Shown one piece after another: positions 22,999-32,162 of a DNA stretch of 64,000 nucleotides. The notes under the pieces were generated by a model. The model was given only the letters and a program-made list of their open reading frames with translations, had not been told where the DNA came from and ran no database searches. Made by a program: the position numbers and the translations under genes. Positions within the stretch are counted from its first letter, which is position 1; each line of letters opens with the position of its first letter. This DNA comes from Mesorhizobium sp. (GTDB taxonomy: Bacteria; Pseudomonadota; Alphaproteobacteria; Rhizobiales; Rhizobiaceae). The DNA lies in assembly GCA_004017275.1 (NCBI GenBank), contig SAKE01000023.1, positions 23,767-87,766 of the forward strand, read 5' to 3'.

Positions 22999-25659
22999 AT
23001 GCGTTCAGGGGCTTCAGCACCGCTCGCGCTGGCCGATACGGGGCACGGCATCCAGGCGTTTGCACGGCGGCAGGTCGGGCGGCTGGTCGGTGCCGGGCTG
23101 TTCCTGGCTGTAGCCTTCGGCGTGGCCAGCCTTGCCACCTGGAACGTCGCCGATCCGAGTTTCTCCCACGCGACGAACAACACCGTCACCAATGCCATGG
23201 GCTATGCGGGTGCGGTGTTCTCCGACCTGGCCATGCAGTTCTTTGGCCTCGCCGCCGTCGCCGCCCTGGTTCCGGCCGTCATCTGGGGGTTCCTGCTGTT
23301 TTCCGCGCGTGGTGTCGACAGACTGCCCAAACGCGGGCTGTCCTGGTTCGGCTTCGCACTGCTGGCCGCGGCAATGGCCGGCTGCGTCGTGCCGCCCAAG
23401 ACCTGGCCGCTGCCCACCGGCCTTGGCGGCGTGTTCGGCGACATGGTGCTGAAGATCCCCAGCGTCGTCATCGGCGGCTATCCGACCGGGCTGATCGCCA
23501 GCATCATCGCCATCCTGCTGGCCGCACCCGCGTTGTGGCTGTTCGCGCACGGCTCGGCGCTGATCGGACGCAAGAACGGCTTCGCTGTAATGGAGGACGA
23601 GCCTGCCGTCGATCCGCGCGAGGACGATCTTTTGTTCGACAATGACGAGGACGAAGGCGACGAGGGCATCCTGGCGCTCGGGGCAATTACTCATTGGTGG
23701 CTCTCGTTCCGCGCCTGGATGCACCGCCGCGCCGTGCGCCGCAGACAGGAGCGGGACGAGTTCGAGCCGGAGATGGAGCAGCGCTCCACCGCCTGGCGGC
23801 GCGCCGCCGAACGGGTCGAATCGGCCGAGTTCGCCGAGCAGCGGATGAGTCAGGCTGGCCGCGCGCGCGTCGAGCCGGAATTCTTCGCCGCCATGGTCAA
23901 TGACCGCAGCGTCTCGCTCGACCCGGACGACGCCGATATCTTCGACGTCGACGACGACATGGATTTCGAGCAGGACGAGCCCGCCATCCAGCGACGCGCC
24001 GCGCCAACCGCCAAGGTTCAGCCGTTCCGCTCCGATGCCGCGACCCGCGTCGAGGCGCCGGCACCGCGTCCAGCTCCCGGCGCCCGTGTGCAGCGCGAAG
24101 CACAGACATCGCTGATCGGCTCGGAAAAGTTCGAAATGCCGTCGCTGCATTTCCTCTCCGAACCGAAGAATGTGGTGCGCGACGCCAGCCTGTCCAAGGA
24201 TGCGCTGGAGCAGAACGCGCGCCTGCTCGAAGGCGTGCTGGAGGATTTCGGCGTCAAGGGCGAGATCATCGCCGTCCGTCCGGGTCCCGTCGTCACCCTC
24301 TATGAACTCGAACCGGCGCCCGGCATCAAATCGTCACGCGTCATCGGCCTGTCCGACGACATTGCCCGCTCGATGAGCGCCATCGCCTGCCGCGTCGCCG
24401 TGGTACCCGGCCGCAACGCCATCGGCATCGAACTGCCGAACGCCAAGCGCGAGACCGTCTATCTCCGAGAGATACTGGCCAGCCGTGACTTCGAGACGAC
24501 GAAGGCCAAGCTGGCGCTGGCGCTGGGCAAGACCATCAATGGCGAGGCGGTCATCGTCGACATCGCCAAGATGCCGCACGTGCTGGTCGCCGGCACCACC
24601 GGCTCGGGCAAGTCGGTCGCCATCAACACCATGATCCTGTCGCTGCTCTACCGGCTGACGCCGCAGGATTGCCGGCTGATCATGATCGATCCGAAGATGC
24701 TGGAACTCTCGGTCTATGACGGCATCCCGCATCTGCTCACGCCCGTTGTCACTGATCCGAAGAAGGCGGTGGTGGCGCTAAAATGGACCGTGCGCGAGAT
24801 GGAGGACCGCTACCGCAAGATGTCCAAGGTCGGCGTGCGCAACATCGACGGCTTCAATGCCCGTGTCAGCCAGGCCGACAAGAAGGGCGAAAAGATCTCG
24901 CGCACCGTGCAAACCGGCTTCGACCGCCAGACCGGCGAGGCGATCTACGAGACCGAGAACCTCGATCTCGAGCCGATGCCCTATATCGTCGTCATCATCG
25001 ACGAGATGGCCGACCTGATGATGGTCGCCGGCAAGGACATCGAGGGTGCCGTGCAGCGCCTGGCGCAGATGGCGCGCGCCGCAGGCATCCACGTCATCAT
25101 GGCGACGCAGCGCCCGTCGGTCGACGTCATCACCGGCACCATCAAAGCCAATTTCCCGACCCGCATCTCCTTCCAGGTGACGTCGAAGATCGACAGCCGC
25201 ACCATTCTGGGCGAGCAGGGCGCCGAGCAGCTGCTCGGCATGGGCGACATGCTCTACATGGCCGGCGGCGGCCGAATTCAGCGCGTGCACGGTCCGTTCG
25301 TCGCCGATGAGGAGGTCGAGAAGATCGTCGCGCATCTGAAGCTGCAGGGCGTGCCGGAATATCTCGACGCCATCACCGAGGACGACGGCGAGGACGACGA
25401 CGAGCCGTCGGGCAAGGGTGGTTCCGGCGGTGGCGGCAACAGCAATTTCGAGGATTCCGACGATCCGTACGATCAGGCGGTTTCCGTGGTGCTGCGCGAC
25501 GGCAAGGCCTCGACCAGCTATATCCAGCGCCGGCTGGGCATCGGCTACAACCGCGCCGCCTCGATCATCGAGAAGATGGAGAAGGAAGGTATCGTCGGCC
25601 CGGCCAACCATGCTGGCAAGCGCGAGATCCTGGTGCCGACCGAAGAGGACAAGTTCTGA
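22999..25659 (+). CDS. ftsK: DNA translocase FtsK
   Basis: 886 residues. It anchors at the division septum and pumps chromosome termini apart, activating XerCD at dif. Layout: four transmembrane helices (residues ~30-190), an acidic and charged linker (~195-370), the alpha-beta RecA-like motor with Walker A GTTGSGKS (Lys538) and Walker B IVVIIDEMADLMM (~663-675), and a C-terminal gamma winged helix (~815-880, SYIQRRLGIGYNRAASIIEKME) that reads KOPS sites. Start ATG 22999 has GGGGAAGAG upstream. Probably CtrA-regulated (box at 22904). Confidence 0.97.
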   Translation: MRSGASAPLALADTGHGIQAFARRQVGRLVGAGLFLAVAFGVASLATWNVADPSFSHATNNTVTNAMGYAGAVFSDLAMQFFGLAAVAALVPAVIWGFLLFSARGVDRLPKRGLSWFGFALLAAAMAGCVVPPKTWPLPTGLGGVFGDMVLKIPSVVIGGYPTGLIASIIAILLAAPALWLFAHGSALIGRKNGFAVMEDEPAVDPREDDLLFDNDEDEGDEGILALGAITHWWLSFRAWMHRRAVRRRQERDEFEPEMEQRSTAWRRAAERVESAEFAEQRMSQAGRARVEPEFFAAMVNDRSVSLDPDDADIFDVDDDMDFEQDEPAIQRRAAPTAKVQPFRSDAATRVEAPAPRPAPGARVQREAQTSLIGSEKFEMPSLHFLSEPKNVVRDASLSKDALEQNARLLEGVLEDFGVKGEIIAVRPGPVVTLYELEPAPGIKSSRVIGLSDDIARSMSAIACRVAVVPGRNAIGIELPNAKRETVYLREILASRDFETTKAKLALALGKTINGEAVIVDIAKMPHVLVAGTTGSGKSVAINTMILSLLYRLTPQDCRLIMIDPKMLELSVYDGIPHLLTPVVTDPKKAVVALKWTVREMEDRYRKMSKVGVRNIDGFNARVSQADKKGEKISRTVQTGFDRQTGEAIYETENLDLEPMPYIVVIIDEMADLMMVAGKDIEGAVQRLAQMARAAGIHVIMATQRPSVDVITGTIKANFPTRISFQVTSKIDSRTILGEQGAEQLLGMGDMLYMAGGGRIQRVHGPFVADEEVEKIVAHLKLQGVPEYLDAITEDDGEDDDEPSGKGGSGGGGNSNFEDSDDPYDQAVSVVLRDGKASTSYIQRRLGIGYNRAASIIEKMEKEGIVGPANHAGKREILVPTEEDKF

Positions 25660-25796
25660 CCAGAAGGCCTGACCCTTGTGACATCCCGGTCCGGCAACCT
25701 TGAACCTTTCAAGGCGTTGAAGCGACCGAGGGGCGCGTGACCCGCCAAATTTCAGCCTAACTGGGGGTCCAAGCACCAGAACGACTCAGAAATCAG

Positions 25797-26495
25797 ATGA
25801 GAGTGACCGACATGAAAAATGATCTTTCAGCGCTCAGCAAATTTGCTCCCTCCCGGCGTCAGTTGCTGGGCCTCGGCCTGGCGTTTGCAGGGGCGGCGGC
25901 CTTCAACGCGGTGCCCGGCTTCCAGGTGCTGGCTTCGGCGCAGGCGGCCGTGCCGGCGGCGGCACAGAAGATCGCCGATCACTTTTCCTCGGTGAAGTCG
26001 ATGAGCGGCGAATTCGTGCAGTTCGGCCCGAAGGGCGAGCAGACCGGCGGCAAGTTCTTCCTCGAACGGCCGGGCAAGATCCGCTTCAACTATGACGGCT
26101 CTTCGAACTTCCGGGTGATTTCAGATGGTCAGTCGGTGGTCATCCTCAACAAGAGGCTCAACACGTCCGATCTCTATCCGCTGTCGAAGACGCCTCTGAA
26201 GCTGCTGCTCGACAACAGGATCGATCTCTCCGGCGACCGTGTCAAAAGCGTCAAGCAAGAGGATGACCTCACCACCATCCAGCTCGCCGACAAATCGGTG
26301 TTCGGCAATTCGAAGATCACCATGATGTTCGATCCGAAAACCTTTGATTTGCGGCAGTGGACGATCACCGACGCGCAGGGCAAAGATACAACGGTGATGA
26401 TCTTCAACACCAAGGAAGGCGTCAGCTTCGCGCCGGACACTTTCGCCATCGACTACACGGCGAACCGCGAGCTCAACACCAACAAGGCACGCTAG
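25797..26495 (+). CDS. lolA: LolA-family outer-membrane lipoprotein carrier protein
   Basis: 232 residues. LolA shuttles lipoproteins across the periplasm. The domain (residues ~55-230) has AQKIADHFSSVKSMSGEFVQFG, FFLERPGKIRFNYD and the typical alternating beta-strand pattern. The leader is unusual: a long n-region with SRRQLLGLGLAFAGAAAF, which fits a twin-arginine signal better than a Sec signal. Two ATGs (25797, 25812) are possible starts. It follows ftsK by 137 bp, an arrangement common in Rhizobiales. Confidence 0.88.
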   Translation: MRVTDMKNDLSALSKFAPSRRQLLGLGLAFAGAAAFNAVPGFQVLASAQAAVPAAAQKIADHFSSVKSMSGEFVQFGPKGEQTGGKFFLERPGKIRFNYDGSSNFRVISDGQSVVILNKRLNTSDLYPLSKTPLKLLLDNRIDLSGDRVKSVKQEDDLTTIQLADKSVFGNSKITMMFDPKTFDLRQWTITDAQGKDTTVMIFNTKEGVSFAPDTFAIDYTANRELNTNKAR

Positions 26496-26666
26496 CTTCA
26501 AACGCTTCAATAGCTGTGGAAAGCACCGGGCCGTGCCTCGCCGCGCGTTGCCCGGCTTGTCTTTGCGGCGTGCGGCTGGCAGTTTCCCGGACTGACTCCG
26601 TCAAAAGGCGTCCTCACCGTCAGAGCCCATCGGTTCTGGCCGGCTGCACGCTGTCCTGGATTGCCA

Positions 26667-27473
26667 ATGTCCTTTTCCATCGCCACCTGGAACATCAACT
26701 CCGTTCGCCTGCGCATGCCGATCGTCGAGCGTCTGCTCGTCGAGCATGCGCCTGACGTGCTGTGCCTGCAGGAAACCAAGGTTCCAGACGAGCTGTTTCC
26801 CGAAAAGGCCTTCCGCAAGCTCGGCTACGAGCACATCGCCTTCCATGGCCAGAAGGGCTATCACGGCGTCGCGACCGTGGCGCGGCGGCCGATCGAATTG
26901 GTCGAGAAGCGCCGCTTCTGCGAAATCGAGGACAGCCGCCACCTCTCGGTGACGGTTCGGGCCGGCGGCAAGACGATCCTGCTGCACAATTTCTACGTTC
27001 CGGCGGGCGGCGACGAACCGGATCCCGTCATCAACAGGAAGTTCAAGCACAAGCTCGATTTCGTCGCCGAGATGAACGCCATCCGGGCCGAGCATGACGA
27101 GGTGTCAGCCTCGGTGCTGGTCGGCGACCTCAACATCGCGCCGCTCGAACACGACGTCTGGTCGCACAAGCAGTTGCTCAACGTAGTCAGTCACACGCCG
27201 GTCGAGACGGAGAATTTCGAAGCGATGCGTCTCGCCGGCAATTGGGTCGACCTGATGCGGCTCAACGTGCCGCATGAGCAGAAGCTCTACACATGGTGGA
27301 GCTATCGCGCGCAAGATTGGGAAGCGTCCAACCGCGGCCGGCGGCTCGACCATGTCTGGTCGTCACCGAACCTGGTGCCCAGCTTTTCCGGCTACGAGAT
27401 CCTGCGCCCCGCGCGCGGCTGGGAGCGCCCGTCGGACCATGTGCCTGTCATCGCTCGGTTCGATCTGGATTAG
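26667..27473 (+). CDS. xthA: Exodeoxyribonuclease III (AP endonuclease family)
   Basis: 268 residues. Mg-dependent 3'-5' exonuclease and AP endonuclease for base-excision repair. Motifs: IATWNINSVRLRM (N-terminal Asn), LCLQETKVPDELFP (metal Glu), VGDLNIAPLEHDVW (Asp/Asn pair), RRLDHVWSSPNL and the final SDHVPVIARFDL (catalytic His). The start is the ATG at 26667. It is convergent with the GT9 gene. Confidence 0.95.
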   Translation: MSFSIATWNINSVRLRMPIVERLLVEHAPDVLCLQETKVPDELFPEKAFRKLGYEHIAFHGQKGYHGVATVARRPIELVEKRRFCEIEDSRHLSVTVRAGGKTILLHNFYVPAGGDEPDPVINRKFKHKLDFVAEMNAIRAEHDEVSASVLVGDLNIAPLEHDVWSHKQLLNVVSHTPVETENFEAMRLAGNWVDLMRLNVPHEQKLYTWWSYRAQDWEASNRGRRLDHVWSSPNLVPSFSGYEILRPARGWERPSDHVPVIARFDLD

Positions 27474-27536
27474 GTGCGTCGATATTCAGGTGAGGCCGGC
27501 CTGACGCCGCAGCCGAACAAATTCAAACGATGTGCT

Positions 27537-28613
27537 TCAAGTCTTGGTTTTGCGCATGTCGTTGTCCCAAGACTGCTGCGGGGACTGGCCTGCCGCGCGA
27601 TCCGGCAGATAGGGATGGTCGCGGCGGCGCGTCGCCAGCATGCGCTTGACCGCTTCGATGATTGTCGGCGCCGGGACATTGGCAACCAGGCCGGTTGGGC
27701 TTGCATAGCGGGACTCGATCACGTCGACGCAGTTCGAGAGCGGCCGCCAACGGGCCATATTGGCGCCGCCACTGACGATAACCATCGGTGTCATCACGGT
27801 CGCCATGAGATGTGCCGTGCCGCCTTCGGCGCCGATGTAAAGATCGGCAAACTCTCCGAGCGCCAGCAGAACATCGCTGACATCGACGCCCTCGACCGTG
27901 CCGGAATCGACGAGCCGCAGCTTCGGCACGCGTTGAGCCAGTTCAGCCATATCAGGGCCATCGCCCGGGGTTTTCACATAGAGAAGATTTGCCCCGTCCG
28001 CGATCATGCTGTCGGATATCGCGACAACCTGATCGGCCGTCATGCGTTTGCCGCCATCGCCATGTGCCGCGATGACGATCAATGGAGCATGCTTGCCATC
28101 CGCCAGGCCTCTGGCCACCGCCCGCGCGGCCGGGGTGGGCTCCAGCCGATGGTCGAAAGGCAATCGTTTTGCCGCAAGACGCTCTATGAGGCGGTGGTAG
28201 CGCCACGCATTGTGCTCGGGGCGTGCCTCGGGCCTTTGGCCCGGGCGCCAGGAAAGAGCGAAAGCCGGGAAGTTCGCTTCGTAGGCGACGCCGCGACCGA
28301 GCAGCGACACCGATGCCTGAAGCAGCCAACGCACCGAGATGCGGAAATCGACAACGGCCAATCGCCCCTTGCCCTTGCGGTGGCTGGCCACCAGGTGCGC
28401 CAGAGGCGTCCGGACATTGATGGTATCGACCAAGTGGCCGGCATGGCGGCTAAGGACATGTTCAAGGGTCGACGGCCCGGTGGTTCCGTAGACGATGAAA
28501 CTGTTGGGGAATGCCGTTCTGGCGGCGCGCAAAGCCGGAATCCGGATCAATCCGTCGCCGAAAGCGTCATTCCGCGAATATAAGATAATCGTCTCGTACC
28601 GAGCTGGCAGCAT
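27537..28613 (-). CDS. Family 9 glycosyltransferase (heptosyltransferase-like)
   Basis: 358 residues with the two Rossmann halves of GT9: N-terminal YSRNDAFGDGLIRIPALRAAR and C-terminal ADLYIGAEGGTAHLMATVMTPMVIVSGG, the nucleotide-sugar-binding segment. GT9 enzymes usually add heptose or other sugars to lipopolysaccharide core at the inner membrane; the actual donor and acceptor are unknown. GGGGAG precedes the ATG at 28613. The last ~10 codons (27537-27580) lie in a palindromic repeat of family C, so the C terminus may have been altered by its insertion. Confidence 0.82.
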   Translation of the reverse strand: MLPARYETIILYSRNDAFGDGLIRIPALRAARTAFPNSFIVYGTTGPSTLEHVLSRHAGHLVDTINVRTPLAHLVASHRKGKGRLAVVDFRISVRWLLQASVSLLGRGVAYEANFPAFALSWRPGQRPEARPEHNAWRYHRLIERLAAKRLPFDHRLEPTPAARAVARGLADGKHAPLIVIAAHGDGGKRMTADQVVAISDSMIADGANLLYVKTPGDGPDMAELAQRVPKLRLVDSGTVEGVDVSDVLLALGEFADLYIGAEGGTAHLMATVMTPMVIVSGGANMARWRPLSNCVDVIESRYASPTGLVANVPAPTIIEAVKRMLATRRRDHPYLPDRAAGQSPQQSWDNDMRKTKT

Positions 28614-28746
28614 GCCTCGCTCCCCCCAAGGAGCTTGGTGGTGGCGGTGCCTCTACGCCGCCCGCCTTCGAGGTTCTGTAGGATTTCACCTCTAGCCTGT
28701 CAACGAAGCTCGCCGCTCAGGTTCGCGCCGCAGAATGGCCAAGCCG

Positions 28747-28836
28747 TCAGCGTTTTTCCCACTCCGGCCGCAGCTGCGCCATGACCAGCTCGTCGCGATG
28801 CACACCTTTGAAAACGCGCTGCCTCAGCCCGAGAAG
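28747..28836 (-). pseudogene. Possible C-terminal remnant of a GNAT acetyltransferase
   Basis: A 30-codon minus-strand frame ending at a TGA (28747-28749) reads GLRQRVFKGVHRDELVMAQL then RPEWEKR. The pattern of a short hydrophilic loop followed by a hydrophobic strand and R-P-E-W resembles the end of GNAT N-acetyltransferases. There is no start, no ribosome-binding site and no room for the rest of the domain, because the cyclic-nucleotide-binding gene overlaps its 5' part. It would be a decayed fragment; the call is tentative. Confidence 0.3.
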
Positions 28837-29279
28837 CGTGGCGCCAGTTCCTCGATGCGGCGGATCATCGCCTGAAATTCCTCGGAGATGCGCTGGTGGA
28901 GCTTGACCGCGACCTCGGGGTATTCCTCCAGGATGCGGCGGAACATCTTGCGGCTGAGCCTTATCACTTCCGAATCGATTTCGGCCGATGCGCTGGTCAG
29001 CCGGTTGGTGTCGGCGATCAATGCCAGTTCGCTCAGGATCGTGCCAGGGCCTGCCGTGCCTATCGGGATGCGTTCGCCATTCTGCTCCCGGTAGAGCACG
29101 ATGCGCCCGGAAACCACGATATAGGCGGAATCGGCCTCGTCGTCCTCGCGGTAAAGCTTGTGGTTGGCAATCAGCCGGGTGTTCTCGGCGCCAAAGGCGA
29201 GCAGGCGCAACTGTTCCTGCGTGAAGCCCTCGAAGAGCCTCACGGCCGACAGGATGCGGATGTCGTCATCCAACGCCAT
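28824..29279 (-). CDS. Cyclic-nucleotide-binding domain protein (CRP N-domain only)
   Basis: 151 residues comprising one cNMP-binding beta-barrel (FTQEQLRLLAFGAENTRL, AYIVVSGRIVLYRE, PGTILSELALIADTNR) plus a terminal helix; there is no DNA-binding HTH. The phosphate-binding cassette region is present but the classic RAAS arginine-serine is not evident (NRLTSASAE), so nucleotide binding is uncertain. It lies 121 bp downstream of the CenR-like response regulator on the same strand. In Brucella the OtpR/CenR gene is likewise beside a cAMP-dependent-kinase regulatory-subunit-like gene, suggesting a conserved functional pair. Confidence 0.85.
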   Translation of the reverse strand: MALDDDIRILSAVRLFEGFTQEQLRLLAFGAENTRLIANHKLYREDDEADSAYIVVSGRIVLYREQNGERIPIGTAGPGTILSELALIADTNRLTSASAEIDSEVIRLSRKMFRRILEEYPEVAVKLHQRISEEFQAMIRRIEELAPRFSG

Positions 29280-29400
29280 CTAGCTGTGTCCCCGAACGGT
29301 CAGTCCAATCCCTCCTATACGGGCAGATCCCAGAAATCCCCTCCAACTGGATCGTACCCGAAAGCGACCCCGCCCGACCGCTCATTGGAAAATGAAATGT

Positions 29401-30084
29401 TTAAGGAACCAGCTTGTAGCCGCCGCTTTCTGTCACAAGAATTTCCGCATTGGAAGGATCGCGCTCAATCTTCTGGCGTAGCCGATAGACATGGGTTTCC
29501 AGCGTGTGCGTGGTGACGCCGGAATTGTACCCCCACACCTCCTCGAGCAGCACGTCGCGCGTCACCACTTTCTGGTCGGCGCGATAGAGATATTTGATGA
29601 TCGAGGCCTCCTTCTCCGTCAGCCGCACCTTGCCGCCGCGCGGGTCGAGCAACAGTTTCTGGCTGGGCTTGAAAGTGTAGGGTCCGACCGAGAAGGTGGC
29701 GTCCTCGCTCTGCTCGTGCTGACGCAATTGCGCCCGGATGCGTGCGAGCAGCACGGCGAAGCGGAACGGCTTCGTCACATAGTCGTTGGCGCCGGCCTCG
29801 AGACCAAGGATCGTATCCGAATCGGTGTCATGCCCGGTGAGCATGATGATGGGCGCCTTGTAGCCCCCCTTGCGCAGGATCTTCACCGCCTCGCGGCCAT
29901 CCATATCGGGCAGCCCGACATCCATGATGAGCAGATCGATGAGGCCGCCGCGCGCTGCGGCGACACCTTTTGCCGCAGTCGATTCCTGCAGCACGTCGAA
30001 TTCCTCGTAGAGGGATAATTGCTCGACCAGTGTGCCGCGCAGGTCGTCATCGTCGTCAACGATCAGAATGGTGCGTGAAGTCAT
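29401..30084 (-). CDS. cenR: OmpR/PhoB-type response regulator, CenR/OtpR-like
   Basis: 227 residues: receiver domain (1-~120) with acidic pocket IVDDDDD and phospho-acceptor Asp55 in LLIMDVGLPDMDG, switch Thr in MLTGHD and Lys in DYVTKPF, then a winged-helix effector (~130-227, ETHVYRLRQKIERDP). CenR of alphaproteobacteria controls cell-envelope genes and is often essential. The assignment rests on overall similarity and on the neighbouring CRP-like gene. No histidine kinase is nearby. It diverges across 84 bp from an L,D-transpeptidase gene, a plausible envelope target. Confidence 0.75.
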   Translation of the reverse strand: MTSRTILIVDDDDDLRGTLVEQLSLYEEFDVLQESTAAKGVAAARGGLIDLLIMDVGLPDMDGREAVKILRKGGYKAPIIMLTGHDTDSDTILGLEAGANDYVTKPFRFAVLLARIRAQLRQHEQSEDATFSVGPYTFKPSQKLLLDPRGGKVRLTEKEASIIKYLYRADQKVVTRDVLLEEVWGYNSGVTTHTLETHVYRLRQKIERDPSNAEILVTESGGYKLVP

Positions 30085-30168
30085 GGATCAATCCGTTGTT
30101 TTGAAAAGAAAATTCAGTTGACCGCTGCCTGTTTATGCGGAAGCTGACCGGCACAACAGCCGTTCACA

Positions 30169-30765
30169 GTGATTTGTTCCGTGGCACGATCATACAAGAA
30201 AAAACACGATCGCAATGCAGCCGGCGCAATTTTGCGAAAAGGGCTGCGCGTGCTGACCGTGCGGGCCAGGCCCGGCCATCCGAGCCAGGGCTTGCTGCAG
30301 GCCGGAAGAACGGTGTTTGCCTGTGCGCTGGGGCGCGGCGGGATCTCGGCCGACAAGCGCGAAGGCGACGGCGCCACGCCGCTGGCCTCGATGCGGATAC
30401 TATCAGGATATTTCCGGGGAGATCAGTTCTCCAGCGGCCGCAGGACCCGGCTGGCGATGACGCCGATCGGGCCTGATCTGGGCTGGTGCGAAGTGCCTGA
30501 CGACCGCAACTATAACAGGCCGGTCAAGATTCCCTACGGCGCCAGCCACGAACGCATGCGACGCGACGACCGGCTCTACGACGCCTGCCTGGTCCTGGAC
30601 TGGAACCTGGCACCACGCCGGCGCGGACGCGGCAGCGCCATCTTCTTCCATCTGGCGCGCCCCGGCTTCACGCCGACGCAAGGCTGTGTGGCTGTCACGG
30701 CGCAAACGATGGCGCGGCTGCTGCCGCTGCTGTCGGACAGGACGGTGGTGAGGGTGGTGAGGTAG
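30169..30765 (+). CDS. YkuD-type L,D-transpeptidase family protein
   Basis: 198 residues. The catalytic motif is FHLARPGFTPTQGCVAVT, giving the His and Cys of the YkuD active site that makes 3-3 peptidoglycan crosslinks or attaches proteins to the wall. No signal peptide is seen; a short basic N-terminus is followed directly by the domain, as in several small rhizobial YkuD proteins, so the export route is unclear. The start is uncertain: GTG at 30169 or 30181, neither with a good ribosome-binding site. The TAG stop is the first three bases of a 7-bp tandem repeat array. Confidence 0.8.
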   Translation: MICSVARSYKKKHDRNAAGAILRKGLRVLTVRARPGHPSQGLLQAGRTVFACALGRGGISADKREGDGATPLASMRILSGYFRGDQFSSGRRTRLAMTPIGPDLGWCEVPDDRNYNRPVKIPYGASHERMRRDDRLYDACLVLDWNLAPRRRGRGSAIFFHLARPGFTPTQGCVAVTAQTMARLLPLLSDRTVVRVVR

Positions 30766-30803
30766 GGAGTAGGGAGTAGGGAGTAGGGAGTAGGGAGTAG
30801 GGA
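30763..30803. repeat. 7-bp tandem repeat array (unit TAGGGAG)
   Basis: Nearly six direct copies of TAGGGAG, beginning exactly at the stop codon of the L,D-transpeptidase gene. About 25-55 bp further on, complementary pieces (CCCTATT, CCTACTGCC, TATTCCCT) occur at 30827-30859, so the RNA could fold into a long hairpin. Copy number is likely to vary between strains. Confidence 0.9.
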
Positions 30804-30844
30804 TGCCTGTCGGCGCTGACTTAATTTTCCCTATTGGCTATTTC

Positions 30845-31096
30845 CTACTGCCTATTCCCTGACCTTCTTGGTTGCTGCCAGCCGATGTCGAGAAGACCCA
30901 GCCGGCCCATCTCCCGATCCATGGCGCGTGCGATGTCCTTGCGCCTGGCGCCGATATCGCGCAGTTGCCGATCGGACAGATCTTCGACGTTCTGGTGCGG
31001 AAGATTGATCGCAACCCTGGCGTGACGCAGCCAGTCGAGGGTCTCGGTCAGCCAGGCCGGGCGGGGTGTCGATGAATTCAAAACGATGATGGACAT
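30845..31096 (-). CDS. DUF1127 small protein
   Basis: 83 residues. The DUF1127 core is LDWLRHARVAINLPHQNVEDLSDRQLRDIGARRKDI at residues ~20-55 (core positions LSDRQLRDIG). In alphaproteobacteria such proteins are small, often stress-induced, and some affect RNA turnover or phosphate/carbon homeostasis. The start at 31096 gives the conserved MSIIVLN. It diverges from the LysR regulator across 130 bp and may be its target. Confidence 0.85.
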   Translation of the reverse strand: MSIIVLNSSTPRPAWLTETLDWLRHARVAINLPHQNVEDLSDRQLRDIGARRKDIARAMDREMGRLGLLDIGWQQPRRSGNRQ

Positions 31097-31226
31097 GGTA
31101 TGATCCGTTGTCTCCGGATATCAAATCCGGCTTGATGATGTTTCGATGATTGGATCATGCCAGATTGAAATCTCTGTGAGAAACGAGTAGTTTTCGCTAG
31201 ATCATCAAGTTTTCTTTGAGGATAGG

Positions 31227-32162
31227 ATGGCTCGCCTTCTACCCGGGACTCGTGCCTTGAGGACATTGGAAGCAGCGGCCCGGCACCTCAATTTCACCCG
31301 TGCGGCCGATGAGCTCGGCCTGACGCCGGCCGCCGTCAGCCACCAGATCAAGGAAATAGAGGATCAGCTCGGATTGGTGCTGTTCACGCGCACCAGCCGC
31401 ACCATCCGGCTGACCGAGGCGGGCACGGTGCTGTTCGAGGCCTCGGCCGACGCGCTCGACCGGCTTGGCCGGGCCGTTTCGCGGGCGCAGAAGCTGACGC
31501 GCGGCACCGCTCTTTTGAAGGTAACGCTCGACGCCCAGTTCGCGTCAAAATGGCTGATGCGGCGCGTCGACGATTTTCGCAAGCATCACCCCGATATCGA
31601 GTTGCGATTCGACATTGCCTATGAAGTGCGGGATTTCGAACTCGACGACATCGATGTCGGCATCCGGTTTGGCGCCGGCAAATATCCAGGTCTTCGCGCC
31701 CACCGGCTGTTCGACAACATCCTCATTCCGGTGTGCAGCCCGAGCCTGTTGACGTCCGGTCCGCCGCTGCGCGAGCCGCGCGATCTTTTCAATCACACGC
31801 TTGCCCATATCGAATGGTCGCGACAAGGCGTGACATGGCCGAACTGGCGGATGTGGATGGCGGCGGCCGGTGTCACCGATTTCGACGACAGCCGGACCGT
31901 GGTGTTCGGAACCTCCACGGACGCCGTCCAGGCGGCGCTCGACGGCAATGCCGTCGCGCTCGCCGATTTCGCCATGGTGGCGAACGACCTTTCCCAGGGA
32001 AGGCTGGTGCAGCCCTTTGAACTCGGCCTGCGAGTGGCGCCCGAATTCGCCTATTTCCTGGTCTATCCCGAAAGTACCGGCGACGATCCGCGTATCGTCG
32101 CCTTTCGCGAATGGATCCTCGAGGAAATCGCCAAGACGCGGACCACGGACAAGGGGCAGTAG
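31227..32162 (+). CDS. LysR-family regulator, GcvA-like
   Basis: 311 residues. N-terminal HTH (ALRTLEAAARHLNFTRAADE, LGLTPAAVSHQIKEIEDQLG) and a periplasmic-binding-like effector domain (~90-300) with IDVGIRFGAGKYPGLRAHRL, as in the GcvA/AmpR subgroup. The inducer is unknown. It is divergent from the DUF1127 gene, the usual LysR-target arrangement. The stop codon TAG (32160-32162) lies inside an 8-bp tandem repeat. Confidence 0.92.
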   Translation: MARLLPGTRALRTLEAAARHLNFTRAADELGLTPAAVSHQIKEIEDQLGLVLFTRTSRTIRLTEAGTVLFEASADALDRLGRAVSRAQKLTRGTALLKVTLDAQFASKWLMRRVDDFRKHHPDIELRFDIAYEVRDFELDDIDVGIRFGAGKYPGLRAHRLFDNILIPVCSPSLLTSGPPLREPRDLFNHTLAHIEWSRQGVTWPNWRMWMAAAGVTDFDDSRTVVFGTSTDAVQAALDGNAVALADFAMVANDLSQGRLVQPFELGLRVAPEFAYFLVYPESTGDDPRIVAFREWILEEIAKTRTTDKGQ

